From positions 3,418,766 through 3,482,765 of the forward strand of contig NZ_CP021425.1 in assembly GCF_002162375.1 (NCBI RefSeq): 64,000 bases of DNA, read 5' to 3'. Of the stretch, positions 38,615-47,166 are shown piece after piece. The notes under the pieces are model-generated. The model was not told the origin of the DNA. It worked only from the letters and a program-made list of their open reading frames with translations, and did no database searches. The translations under genes were made by a program, and so were the position numbers. Source of the stretch: Oleiphilus messinensis (lineage in GTDB: Bacteria; Pseudomonadota; Gammaproteobacteria; Pseudomonadales; Oleiphilaceae). Numbering within the stretch: the stretch's first letter is position 1; every line of letters starts with the position of its first letter.

Positions 38615-39400
38615 TTAAAGATTGCTCGAGATATACTGCAGCATGCTATCTGCAGTTGAAACCACTTTTGAGTTCATTTCATAAGCGCGTTGGGTGGTGA
38701 TCATGTTGACTAATTCTTCGACCACTTCCACATTCGAACTTTCGATCATGCCTTGTTCTGTGGACCCAAAACCATCCAGCCCTGGCGTACCTTCGACCGG
38801 AGCGCCACTGGCGCCGGTTTCCTTGAACAAGTTATTACCAATGGATTCAAGACCAGCCGGATTGATAAAATCCGTCAATGTAATGTTCCCGATATTGACT
38901 GGAGTAGTTTGCCCGGCCACCGTAGCGGTTACAGTTCCATCTTTGCCAATCGTGACCGAGGTCGTGCTGTCCTGAAGTTGAATTTGAGGTTCCAACGGAT
39001 TGCCACTGGCAGTCACAACCACACCTTCGGAATTAAGGTGAAATTGGCCATCACGGGTGTAGGAAATGCTGCCATCCGGCATCAAGACCTGAAAGAAGCC
39101 CCGACCACTGACCGCAATGTCCAGCGGCTGCTCGGAGACCTGCAGGTTCCCTTGGGTAAATTCTTTTTGGGTTCCGACGACACGCACCCCGGTTCCCAGC
39201 TGCAAGCCTGAAGGTAACTCGGTATTTTGGGAGGTCAGCCCTCCGGGCTGGCGCTGGGTTTGATACAACAAATCTTCAAACACGGCTCGGTCGCGTTTGA
39301 ATCCGGTTGTATTCACATTCGCGAGGTTATTGGAAATAGTGGTCAACGCTTTATCTTGAGCGCTTAACCCGGTTTTACTAACCCACAGTGCTGCGTGCAT
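38615..39400 (-). CDS. flgG: Flagellar distal rod protein FlgG
   Basis: 261 residues, the canonical length. HAALWVSKTGLSAQDKALTT and NNLANVNTTGFKRDRAVFEDLLYQ at the N-terminus and VEVVEELVNMITTQRAYEMNSKVV at the C-terminus mark the distal rod protein. AGGAGTGTCGTT precedes the ATG. It is separated from flgF by 162 bp, the longest gap in the operon, which holds no recognisable terminator. Confidence 0.96.
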   Translation of the reverse strand: MHAALWVSKTGLSAQDKALTTISNNLANVNTTGFKRDRAVFEDLLYQTQRQPGGLTSQNTELPSGLQLGTGVRVVGTQKEFTQGNLQVSEQPLDIAVSGRGFFQVLMPDGSISYTRDGQFHLNSEGVVVTASGNPLEPQIQLQDSTTSVTIGKDGTVTATVAGQTTPVNIGNITLTDFINPAGLESIGNNLFKETGASGAPVEGTPGLDGFGSTEQGMIESSNVEVVEELVNMITTQRAYEMNSKVVSTADSMLQYISSNL

Positions 39401-39562
39401 AACGACACTCCTAACAAATCGCGAGGCGAATCGATTAACATCGATCCCGTAACTCGAGAGGAAGGACTTAGCCGCTTTGACGATCCTGCGGTTAGCGCGC
39501 CTTAAATCAAGCGGCGCTTTCTTTCCCTCAAGTGACGGTTTTACGCCACATTGATGACTATA

Positions 39563-40306
39563 TTAGGAATTCTGCAATAAGCGTGCCGCTGCTTGAGAAT
39601 TTTCGTCTGCAGAGCGCATTACTTTCACTTGAAGCTCGTACTGACGGGAGAGAGACATGACTTGAGTCAGGGCATCGACAACATTCACATTGCTGCCCTC
39701 GAGGAATCCGGATTCCAGGGTTACCGTAGCATCCGGGACAGGTTGATCAACACCGGGCTTGGGGCGCATTAACCCGTCCAGCCCTTTTTCCATGGTTTTA
39801 TTGTCAGGCTTGACCATTTGAATACGGTCTATTTCGGCAATCGTCTCAGCACCCTGACCTGCCGGTATAATGGAAATGGTACCATCGCCGCCAATTTCAA
39901 CTTTGTCTGCCGGGGGAACCACAATCGGACCACCATTGCCTAGCACAGCCAATCCATGGGCGGTTCTCAAAATACCATTCGCATCAATATTAAATTGTCC
40001 GTCTCGGGTATAAGCCGGCTGCCCGTCTTCCGCCTGAACGGCAATCCAGCCGTCACCTCTTACCGCGACATCCAGTGAACGGCCCGTCTCGATCATCGGC
40101 CCCATTTGGGTATCCGTTGCCGGACGCTCCGACATGGCATAGGCGCGCGTTGGAAAGTGATCACCAAAGACCGGCATACTGCGAGCTTGCTCAAGATCGC
40201 GCTTGAAGCCAACTGTGTTGGCATTGGCGAGGTTATTGGCGTGAGCCTGTTGCGAAAGCATGTTTTGCTTGGCACCCGACATTGAAATATATAAGGCCTT
40301 ATCCAT
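39563..40306 (-). CDS. flgF: Flagellar proximal rod protein FlgF
   Basis: 247 residues. Conserved N-terminus KALYISMSGAKQNMLSQQAH and ANNLANANTVGFKRDLEQAR, C-terminus VDALTQVMSLSRQYELQVKVM. A component of the proximal rod. The ribosome binding site (CAGGAG) lies inside a 9-bp inverted repeat arm (40308-40316) that could pair with 40362-40370 in the leader. Confidence 0.95.
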   Translation of the reverse strand: MDKALYISMSGAKQNMLSQQAHANNLANANTVGFKRDLEQARSMPVFGDHFPTRAYAMSERPATDTQMGPMIETGRSLDVAVRGDGWIAVQAEDGQPAYTRDGQFNIDANGILRTAHGLAVLGNGGPIVVPPADKVEIGGDGTISIIPAGQGAETIAEIDRIQMVKPDNKTMEKGLDGLMRPKPGVDQPVPDATVTLESGFLEGSNVNVVDALTQVMSLSRQYELQVKVMRSADENSQAAARLLQNS

Positions 40307-40307
40307 C

Positions 40308-40370
40308 CTCGGTCTCCTGATTCAGCAGTGTCAAAAAATTGTTACATTTATCGTTATTCACGAGACCGAG
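40308..40370 (-). promoter_or_regulatory. Inverted repeat that could mask the flgF ribosome binding site
   Basis: CTCGGTCTC (40370-40362, minus strand) and GAGACCGAG (40316-40308) are perfect 9-bp complements 45 bases apart. The second arm overlaps the flgF Shine-Dalgarno and ends just before the ATG. Pairing would reduce flgF translation. Confidence 0.4.
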
Positions 40371-40423
40371 CAAATTACACACCAAGTACGGGGCTCTCAC
40401 CCCGCCTTGTTCAATTCAAATTA

Positions 40424-42472
40424 TTATCTGAGGTTAATAATGGTCTGGGTTACCGAGTCTGCAGTTTCAATGGTTTTGGCATTGGCCTGATAATTTCGTT
40501 GCGCAACAATCAGGTTTACCAATTGATCCGACAGGTCGACATTGGATTCTTCCAGTGAAGCGGATTTAATGGAGCCGAGAACACCCGTACCCGGGGTACC
40601 TATAATTGGGTCACCTGATTCAAACGTGCTAACCCAAGCAGTGTCACCCACGGGCGACAACCCCTCATTGTCATTGAAGGATGCCATCGCTAACTGCGAT
40701 ATTACTCGAGATTCTCCGTTGGAATATCGCGCAAACATTATTCCCGAATCATCAACATCCAATCCCGATAATCTTCCTGTTGTGAAACCATCTTGCTGCA
40801 TATCTGCAATAGTGAATGGACTTCCATACTGCGTGAGATTGGTAATATCAATAAAAAAGTTTGAACTGTCAGGTGGGTCAGGTAACGGTAAGACATTGCC
40901 TCCATCTGCCCCATTGATCGGCTGATCTGCTCCATTATAATCGCCGTTTGCATCAAGTGGTAACCAGTTCGTAATTATGGGTAGATCTGAGAGGTTTTCC
41001 CTTAAATTCCCCTCATTATCAAAAACAAGTGCAAAAGCTTGCCGAGTTGGATCCCCACCAGCAGTAACTGGATCACCAATATCATTCCCATTAATTAACG
41101 TGTACATTTGCCATGTATTGGCCTGAGTTGCACTTGTAGCAGCCTGCTTAACAAAGTACATAGATAACACATGTTGATTCCCCAAACTGTCATAAATAGG
41201 TGTAGAAGTTGAGTGGTTATATGTTCCTGCATCAGCGGGGTCAAAAACATTATTTAAAAATTGACTTCCCGTTAACCCTGCAGCAGTGATTAAATCAGTA
41301 TTTACGACATTATTCGTCGGGTCATTATCGCCATCATCATCGAATACTGCTATCGTAGCCCCCTCTTCAGTGATGACAGTCATAATCCCTGAAATTGTTG
41401 CATCTGTTCCGTCTGCCGGAAACGTATGGGTTTGAGATGCACCCGCGCCGGCTATCGCACCGGTTGCATCCGCTGGCTGCCCATCCACAGTTAAGCGCTC
41501 TAGCTCAACAGTCCCAGCACCTCCTCCAGCATTAAAACTCATCACGAGGTCAGCACCTTGGTTATGTGTCAACACCAAGCGCTCTGATGCAAGCCCTGCA
41601 TCCTCTACGACAGCATTCACCCCACCTAACGCAGAAGAGTTAATTGCAATAGCAAGGTCTCCAACGGAATCAAGAGAAGAACCGGAAAAAGTAATACCAT
41701 TGATCGTTAGTGAAGAACTTGCATCAGGTGTAAATGTATCTGCATTAATTGCAACTGAAGTTGTTGCTGTAGCCTCAACACCATCTAAAGCGGTTGTAAT
41801 TTGTGCTGCATTGGCACCTGCTGACTGTCCAGCAGGAAGTACAAGAGTATCCGTTGAACTATCCGCGTAAGTAACAGTCCAGTTTGTCGCCGGGAAGCTG
41901 TTGGTCAAACCAGCATTTATGAAACCAGCCTGAGCACCATCCGTAGTAAATTCAATGCCACGCTCCTCCAGTACGAGCTCAGATGAGTCCAAATTTAGTG
42001 ACGGCTCGACCAACTGTGTGCGCTGCGGAGCTAAATTCTCATTATTGACTACAATATCATCTCGTATGCCACCAACATTCCCATCTTCGTCTGCCGTAAA
42101 CCCTTGTAAACGCATTCCCGTGTTATTTACTACAAAACCATCTTTATCAACACCAAACTGCCCTGCGCGGGTAAACTTGGTTTGATCGCCATCCTCAACT
42201 ATAAAAAAACCATCACCGCTGATGGCGAGATCGAGTCCGCGGTCGGTGAAGTTGATGTTGCCTTGCCCAAACAACTGCCGTACATCCTGGACCTGAACCC
42301 CGTCCCCGACCGGGTTAGAGCTTGAACTGAGGAAACTGTTTGCATACAAATCACCGAATTCGACCCGTGACTGCTTGAAACCAACCGTACCGGCGTTGGC
42401 AATATTGTTACCGGTCACCTCGAGATCAAGGGACGATGCTTTAAGACCACTGAGAGCAATGTTGAACGGCAT
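40424..42472 (-). CDS. flgE: Flagellar hook protein FlgE, enlarged
   Basis: 682 residues, compared with about 400-460 usually. The hook subunit. N-terminus PFNIALSGLKASSLDLEVTG and NNIANAGTVGFKQSRVEFGDLYAN, and C-terminus SNVDLSDQLVNLIVAQRNYQ, are typical. The additional 220 or so residues (roughly 155-430) include a flagellin-hook-IN-like motif (SLTINGITFSGSSLDSVGDL, then AIAINSSALGGVNAVV) and an Asp-rich segment (FDDDGDNDPTN). These codons look more A/T-rich than in the flanking rod genes. AGAGGTGTGTT precedes the ATG. Confidence 0.94.
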   Translation of the reverse strand: MPFNIALSGLKASSLDLEVTGNNIANAGTVGFKQSRVEFGDLYANSFLSSSSNPVGDGVQVQDVRQLFGQGNINFTDRGLDLAISGDGFFIVEDGDQTKFTRAGQFGVDKDGFVVNNTGMRLQGFTADEDGNVGGIRDDIVVNNENLAPQRTQLVEPSLNLDSSELVLEERGIEFTTDGAQAGFINAGLTNSFPATNWTVTYADSSTDTLVLPAGQSAGANAAQITTALDGVEATATTSVAINADTFTPDASSSLTINGITFSGSSLDSVGDLAIAINSSALGGVNAVVEDAGLASERLVLTHNQGADLVMSFNAGGGAGTVELERLTVDGQPADATGAIAGAGASQTHTFPADGTDATISGIMTVITEEGATIAVFDDDGDNDPTNNVVNTDLITAAGLTGSQFLNNVFDPADAGTYNHSTSTPIYDSLGNQHVLSMYFVKQAATSATQANTWQMYTLINGNDIGDPVTAGGDPTRQAFALVFDNEGNLRENLSDLPIITNWLPLDANGDYNGADQPINGADGGNVLPLPDPPDSSNFFIDITNLTQYGSPFTIADMQQDGFTTGRLSGLDVDDSGIMFARYSNGESRVISQLAMASFNDNEGLSPVGDTAWVSTFESGDPIIGTPGTGVLGSIKSASLEESNVDLSDQLVNLIVAQRNYQANAKTIETADSVTQTIINLR

Positions 42473-42547
42473 AACACACCTCTGCTTTTGTTTCTACACG
42501 CGCTTCAACCGACGACGGTTAAAGCGCACTTATATGGGAATTCGATA

Positions 42548-43225
42548 TTAGTTAATTTGTCGTACTTCGCTTAACGGTACAGAACCAACCCCTGCAAGGT
42601 TAAGCGTAATGGCACCATCTGTCCCGAGAGACACGCTGTCGACGTTGGAGCTCAGCAAGGTATCAATCTGTTCAGTACCGGACGAATAACTGGCCATAGC
42701 TTCAATTTTGTATTTCCCGGGTGGCATTTGCTCGCCATCGCTATTCAAACCATCCCAGTGGAAGGCAACCTGACCGGCAAACTGTTGCCCCATGTCTACC
42801 TGCTTGACCAGCTCTCCTGTGGCATTCTTGACCGATACCATGAGGCTTGAAGTGCTTCCGGGCAAATCCACGATACCGGACATCGTGCCATTTGGATCCA
42901 TCGGACCTTCGCTGGCATTAACCAATACAGACTGACCCACCATTGCCGATGCCTGTAATGCTTGAGTCGAGCGGAACTGGGTTCCGAAATTCTCAACGGT
43001 CGCATTTAACCCCTGCATTTCTTCCAGCGCGCTGAACTGGGCTAACTGAGCGATAAACTCACCGTTATCCTGGGGTTCAAGCGGACTTTGATTATTCAAT
43101 TGCGCCAGCATCAATTCCAGAAACTCGCCTTTACCGAGCTCTCCGCCATCCTTTTTCTTGGAATTTTCTAACGCGTAATTCTGTAAAACTTCAGACCCCT
43201 GAGAGGTTGCACCTACACTCGCCAT
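42548..43225 (-). CDS. flgD: Flagellar hook assembly scaffold FlgD
   Basis: 225 residues. FlgD caps the growing hook. GKGEFLELMLAQLNNQSPLEPQDN and EFIAQLAQFSALEEMQGLN are the defining N-terminal block. The later beta domain (FHWDGLNSDGEQMPPGKYKI) is the FlgD Ig-like/TUDOR region. GAGGGCAAGATC precedes the ATG. It lies 20 bp after flgC and 75 bp before flgE. Confidence 0.95.
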   Translation of the reverse strand: MASVGATSQGSEVLQNYALENSKKKDGGELGKGEFLELMLAQLNNQSPLEPQDNGEFIAQLAQFSALEEMQGLNATVENFGTQFRSTQALQASAMVGQSVLVNASEGPMDPNGTMSGIVDLPGSTSSLMVSVKNATGELVKQVDMGQQFAGQVAFHWDGLNSDGEQMPPGKYKIEAMASYSSGTEQIDTLLSSNVDSVSLGTDGAITLNLAGVGSVPLSEVRQIN

Positions 43226-43245
43226 GATCTTGCCCTCGCCTTAAG

Positions 43246-43686
43246 TTACTGCCCCAGGGTTAAAATGCGTTGCATCATTTGTTTCGCGCTGTTCATTACA
43301 TCCACATTGGTCTGAAAGCTCCGGGAGGCTGACATCATATCCGCCATTTCCTCCACGACATTCACATTCGGGTAATAGACGTACCCTTGCTCATTTGCCA
43401 AAGGATGTTCCGGCTGATAACGCATTTGCAATTGCTCATCACTTTCGACAATGGCTTTGACCTGTACGCCTTTTGATTCAAGATCGTCACCAAACAATGT
43501 TGGGCTCTGGTTATGCATAACCCCTTGGTGAATGGTGGCAAAAATTGGCTTTCTTGCGCGATAAACCTCATCTGTACTGCTGCTTGCCGTTTCCGCATTG
43601 GCCAGATTACTGGCCGTAGTATTCAAGCGAATGGACTGTGCACTCATACCCGAACCGGCAATATCAAAAATCTGAGACAGTGACAT
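43246..43686 (-). CDS. flgC: Flagellar basal-body rod protein FlgC
   Basis: 146 residues. SLSQIFDIAGSGMSAQSIRL and NTTASNLANAETASS at the N-terminus; YPNVNVVEEMADMMSASRSFQTNVDVMNSAKQMM at the C-terminus (in pieces here). Three ATG codons stand in a row at 43692, 43689 and 43686; the last is preferred because GGAG is then 7 bases away. The first would overlap the flgB stop as ATGA. Confidence 0.95.
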   Translation of the reverse strand: MSLSQIFDIAGSGMSAQSIRLNTTASNLANAETASSSTDEVYRARKPIFATIHQGVMHNQSPTLFGDDLESKGVQVKAIVESDEQLQMRYQPEHPLANEQGYVYYPNVNVVEEMADMMSASRSFQTNVDVMNSAKQMMQRILTLGQ

Positions 43687-43688
43687 CA

Positions 43689-44078
43689 TCATTCTCCTTT
43701 TATCGCGCCTGAAAGGCCCTTAAACTTGCTGTTCAGAAACTGAAAGCTCGCTTCGTAATCCAGATTGTTTTTGGTGTAGGCGGCCAATTCAAGCTGTGTA
43801 TCCACCGTATTACCATCAATTGCCGGCTGAACGGGATTTCGATACATCAAATCAAACTCTGAAGAAGCACCAGTATTCAAATGCCGAGAGTTGGTTTGCT
43901 CCATATCCAGCGTATCTTTCTGGACGCCCTGTAATACGGCCTTGAAGTCAATATCTCGTGCCTTGAAACCCGGCGTATCGGCATTCACCAGATTATTCGC
44001 CAGTAATTCCGCACGCTTCACCCGAACATTCAATGCCTGTTCGTGGATACCTAATGCATTTGCAAATGAAATCGCCAT
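43689..44078 (-). CDS. flgB: Flagellar basal-body rod protein FlgB
   Basis: 129 residues. RAELLANNLVNADTPGFKAR and AYTKNNLDYEASFQFLNSKFK are typical of FlgB. First gene of the flgBCDEFGHIJKL operon. TTGGAGTTGAT precedes the ATG. The gene is preceded by a sigma-54 promoter at 44128-44143 with a leader of about 40 bases. flgA, flgM, cheV and cheR, often next to flgB in Pseudomonas, are not present here. Confidence 0.95.
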   Translation of the reverse strand: MAISFANALGIHEQALNVRVKRAELLANNLVNADTPGFKARDIDFKAVLQGVQKDTLDMEQTNSRHLNTGASSEFDLMYRNPVQPAIDGNTVDTQLELAAYTKNNLDYEASFQFLNSKFKGLSGAIKGE

Positions 44079-44127
44079 ATCAACTCCAAAACTATTTGCG
44101 GCAAGCTTTCAACTTCACATCCAATAA

Positions 44128-44143
44128 AGCAATGAGAGTGCCA
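44128..44143 (-). promoter_or_regulatory. Sigma-54 promoter of the flgB operon
   Basis: Minus strand TGGCACTCTCATTGCT matches the -24/-12 consensus TGGCAC-N5-TTGCW exactly, including GG-N10-GC spacing. Transcription would start near 44117, about 40 bases before flgB. In Pseudomonas these promoters need RpoN with FleQ or FleR; no such activator lies in this window. Confidence 0.85.
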
Positions 44144-44733
44144 GAAACCAAAAATCGTCGACACTTAATCGTTATTCTATATTTTACAGATAGTTAGAAG
44201 AGAACAGCCCTGCCAGAGAGAAGTAGCTCGCAAAAATTTCGAGCGGAAAGAGGCAAAATACGGCAAGGGATTTCCGTGTTGACGTTTAGGCGCGTGCCGC
44301 GAAAGGAACTGGATTTATAGACCTACACCGACAATAGAATTTCATTCCAAAAATGACTTCTTATTCATGGTGAGATTGTCTGGGATCTCGAATACTGATA
44401 CTCTTTGCCACCGATGGGAAGGGTTTTGGTAAAAAAGAAGAAAATAGAAAATACGATGCGCCAAGACAGGAGCGCCTCAACGCAAAGCCGTTTTGGAGCA
44501 CCGGGTTTTGTGTGCGTCCCCGCCACTGGAAACAGTTGGATCCTGCCTCATTAAAATTGATGCGCAACACACTGACTACAACCTCAGGCCGGTTTAAAGA
44601 GCTGTTTAAGTGTCATTTTGTATCAGTGCTGTTAATATTGTTGATCAAGCGCCATCAAATATTAAAACTCGATTATATTTCAACAAAAATACGATCATTT
44701 TGAAGTTTATTATTATCAGGTCACTCTACGTTG
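44144..44733. other. Divergent spacer between the flg operon and cyaB
   Basis: No gene is supported on either strand. The left end would hold activator sites for the sigma-54 promoter. I see no clear CRP/Vfr-type palindrome before the cyclase gene and no flagellar gene remnant. The last 100 bases before the cyclase are A/T-rich and could contain its promoter. Confidence 0.5.
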
Positions 44734-46140
44734 ATGAATGTAGCCGCGCTGACGAACACTAAAATAAAGCATGCCGAAGCACGAAAACCGGCAGCAATCC
44801 CCCCTATGCCAGACTACAACGCGCGCGTTCTGGGATATTTGGCGGGTGCGGCCACATTCATAAGCGGTATTCTCGAAGGCCATTTCGATAGCTATCTCAT
44901 CTGGTTTGTGCCGGCGGCAATGCTTTGGCCCCATTTCGTTTATTTTGTTGGTCGTTATTTTCGTCGCAGGAATGACCCCGCTTTTCGCCAACGTATTCTG
45001 GTAATCGATGCTTTCATCGTAGGCTGCACTTTTGTTGTTCTAGGCTTCAGTCTCACCCCCACCCTATTCATGATGCTTATGCTGCACTTCAGTCTGATTA
45101 TTGTAGGTGGGATGAAAAGCTGGCTTTTCGGTACACTGGCGTGTCTCTTTGGTATTATTTCCGCGTCGATTGTCTATGGCATTGAGTTGGCTGACGTAAC
45201 CCCGGTTCCAGTGAGTGTAGTCTCGGGGCTTGGCACAGCAATTTATGTCTGCGTAACTGCATTTTATACTCACCAGCAAGCCCGCGCGCTGGTTCAGGCA
45301 AAATATCAAATTCAATTTCAGCGCGAACAATCCATTGCCCTGTCTCACAAACTTGCGAAATATCTGTCTCCCCAGGTATGGCAATCGATATTCACTGGCG
45401 AACGCGACGTTCGACTGGAAACCCAGCGTAAAAAACTTGCCGTATTTTTCTCGGATATACAAGGGTTCACAGATCTCGCAGAGGAACTTGAGCCAGAAAG
45501 CCTGACCGAGATACTGAATAACTACTTTAATGAAATGTCGCAGATTGCACTCAAGTATGGCGGCACCATCGATAAATTTGTTGGCGACAGCATTATGATT
45601 TTCTTCGGCGACCCAACCAGCCGAGGCCCGAAACAGGACACCCTTGCCTGCGTCGGAATGGCGATTGAAATGCGCAAACATATGAAGATTCTGCGTCAAA
45701 AATGGAAAAGCCAGGGTATTCGCACCCCCTTACAAATTCGTATGGGGATCAGCACTGGCTATTGTACAGTCGGTAACTTCGGGGCTGAGAACCGAATGGA
45801 TTACACCATCATCGGTAAAGAAGTGAACCTGGCCAGTCGCCTTGAATCACTTTCTGAATCTGGCGAAATACTGGTGTCTTATGAAACATTCTCGTTAATC
45901 AAAGATACAATCATGTGTCGAGATAAGGGCGAAATCACCGTAAAAGGCTTCGCAAAACCGGTTCCTATCTATCAAATCATCGACTTCCGTCGTGATATCG
46001 GCGGTAATCAAAGCTTTATGGAACATGAAAAGGAAGGTTTTGCGATGTATCTGGATACCGATAAGGTACACACTCAGGACCGTGAAACCGTTATACTGGC
46101 CCTTGAAAACGCCGCTCAAAAGCTGAAGCAAGCTGACTGA
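44734..46140 (+). CDS. cyaB: CyaB-like membrane adenylate cyclase (MASE2 + class III cyclase)
   Basis: 468 residues. The N-terminal 190 residues contain about six helices of the MASE2 sensor type (SYLIWFVPAAMLWPHFVYFV). The class III catalytic domain covers about 235-415: VFFSDIQGFTDLAEEL and DKFVGDSIMIFFGDP carry the metal-binding Asp residues, and YTIIGKEVNLASRLE the transition-state region. Size and layout match Pseudomonas CyaB (463 residues), which makes the cAMP used by Vfr and is stimulated by the Chp system with FimL. ATG 44734 is preferred over the TTG at 44731. It diverges from flgB. Confidence 0.9.
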   Translation: MNVAALTNTKIKHAEARKPAAIPPMPDYNARVLGYLAGAATFISGILEGHFDSYLIWFVPAAMLWPHFVYFVGRYFRRRNDPAFRQRILVIDAFIVGCTFVVLGFSLTPTLFMMLMLHFSLIIVGGMKSWLFGTLACLFGIISASIVYGIELADVTPVPVSVVSGLGTAIYVCVTAFYTHQQARALVQAKYQIQFQREQSIALSHKLAKYLSPQVWQSIFTGERDVRLETQRKKLAVFFSDIQGFTDLAEELEPESLTEILNNYFNEMSQIALKYGGTIDKFVGDSIMIFFGDPTSRGPKQDTLACVGMAIEMRKHMKILRQKWKSQGIRTPLQIRMGISTGYCTVGNFGAENRMDYTIIGKEVNLASRLESLSESGEILVSYETFSLIKDTIMCRDKGEITVKGFAKPVPIYQIIDFRRDIGGNQSFMEHEKEGFAMYLDTDKVHTQDRETVILALENAAQKLKQAD

Positions 46141-46172
46141 TCATAGCCAGAATTCACGCGTACCCTGGCACT

Positions 46173-47018
46173 TTATTGCCGCTCTGTCCTGCTAAAATCA
46201 AATTGTCGGGTATTACTACTGCTGCGATAAGGATTGATATCCATCCCGCCGCGACGGGTATAGCGCGCCCATACCGTTAATTCCTGAGGCTGTAAATGGC
46301 GCATCAGATCAACATAGATTTTTTCAACGCAGTGCTCGTGAAAATCCTGATACTCCCGGAACGAGATAATATATTTGAGTAAGCCCTCGGGATCCGGGGC
46401 CTCTCCTTGCAAATCGATATACACCGTAGCCCAGTCTGGTTGTCCGGTAACAGGACAGTTTGATTTGAGCAGATGACTCAGATAGCGATAGTGACCCGAC
46501 TGGCTTCCCTCATTCAAACTCAAGTGCTGAGGATTGTATTGATAATCATCAATCGTAACATCCAATTCGTCCAATAATACAAACTGATCCAGCGCATTTG
46601 ATGGCGTGTCCCGCCCCTCACCCGTCAGGTAACGGCTGACCGGGTGTACATCAACACTGACCGCGCAGCCCACTGCACCAGCCAGATCTTTTTGCAATTG
46701 CACTCTAACCTCATGAGAGGATGCAAAGCGTGTTTGATTGTAAGAGTTCAGGTATAACTTGAAGGACTTGGATTCAATGATGTATCGGGATTCACAAGGA
46801 AAGCGAAATACCGCGATCGCCACTTGAGGCTTACCCTGATAATCGAGCCAGGATAATTCATACCCCGTCCACAAATCGATACCGAAAAATGGTAATTCGG
46901 TTCCAATATTCAGCTCTTCCCGATTTAGCGCCCGCGCTATCGGGAACAGTAAACTGGGATCATACTCCGACACATATAAAGTCTGTTTGCCCAAAGGGGC
47001 ATTTTTCAATTCACTCAT
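46173..47018 (-). CDS. queF: NADPH-dependent 7-cyano-7-deazaguanine reductase
   Basis: 281 residues, the long two-domain type found in E. coli. It reduces preQ0 to preQ1, the last step before tRNA insertion in queuosine synthesis. Catalytic C188 in SNCPVTGQPDWATVY and the ESKSFKLYLNSYNQTRF motif (substrate and NADPH binding) are present, and RRGGMDINPYRSS is the C-terminal block. It converges on cyaB with a 32-bp gap. An 18-bp tandem repeat lies upstream at 47101. Confidence 0.95.
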   Translation of the reverse strand: MSELKNAPLGKQTLYVSEYDPSLLFPIARALNREELNIGTELPFFGIDLWTGYELSWLDYQGKPQVAIAVFRFPCESRYIIESKSFKLYLNSYNQTRFASSHEVRVQLQKDLAGAVGCAVSVDVHPVSRYLTGEGRDTPSNALDQFVLLDELDVTIDDYQYNPQHLSLNEGSQSGHYRYLSHLLKSNCPVTGQPDWATVYIDLQGEAPDPEGLLKYIISFREYQDFHEHCVEKIYVDLMRHLQPQELTVWARYTRRGGMDINPYRSSSNTRQFDFSRTERQ

Positions 47019-47100
47019 GGTTACTTCATGTACTGCTTGTTGAAAAAGTTTTTGATTAAAATGAGACCAAGTCTATCAATCGCTTTGGCTGTCACACTCT

Positions 47101-47142
47101 AATTATCGGTCACTCTCTAATCATCGGTCACTCTCTAATTAT
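47101..47142. repeat. 18-bp tandem repeats upstream of queF
   Basis: Two units (47101-47118 and 47119-47136) read AATtATCGGTCACTCTCT with one difference, followed by the start of a third (AATTAT) and preceded by a partial CACTCT. They sit in the 148-bp gap between the ABC-2 permease gene and queF. Confidence 0.8.
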
Positions 47143-47166
47143 GACGTTTTAACAGTCAAAATTCAG

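Noticed and set aside
45064-45699. 211-residue minus-strand frame inside cyaB
   Set aside because: It lies wholly opposite the conserved cyclase catalytic domain and its sequence has no recognisable features; a shadow frame.
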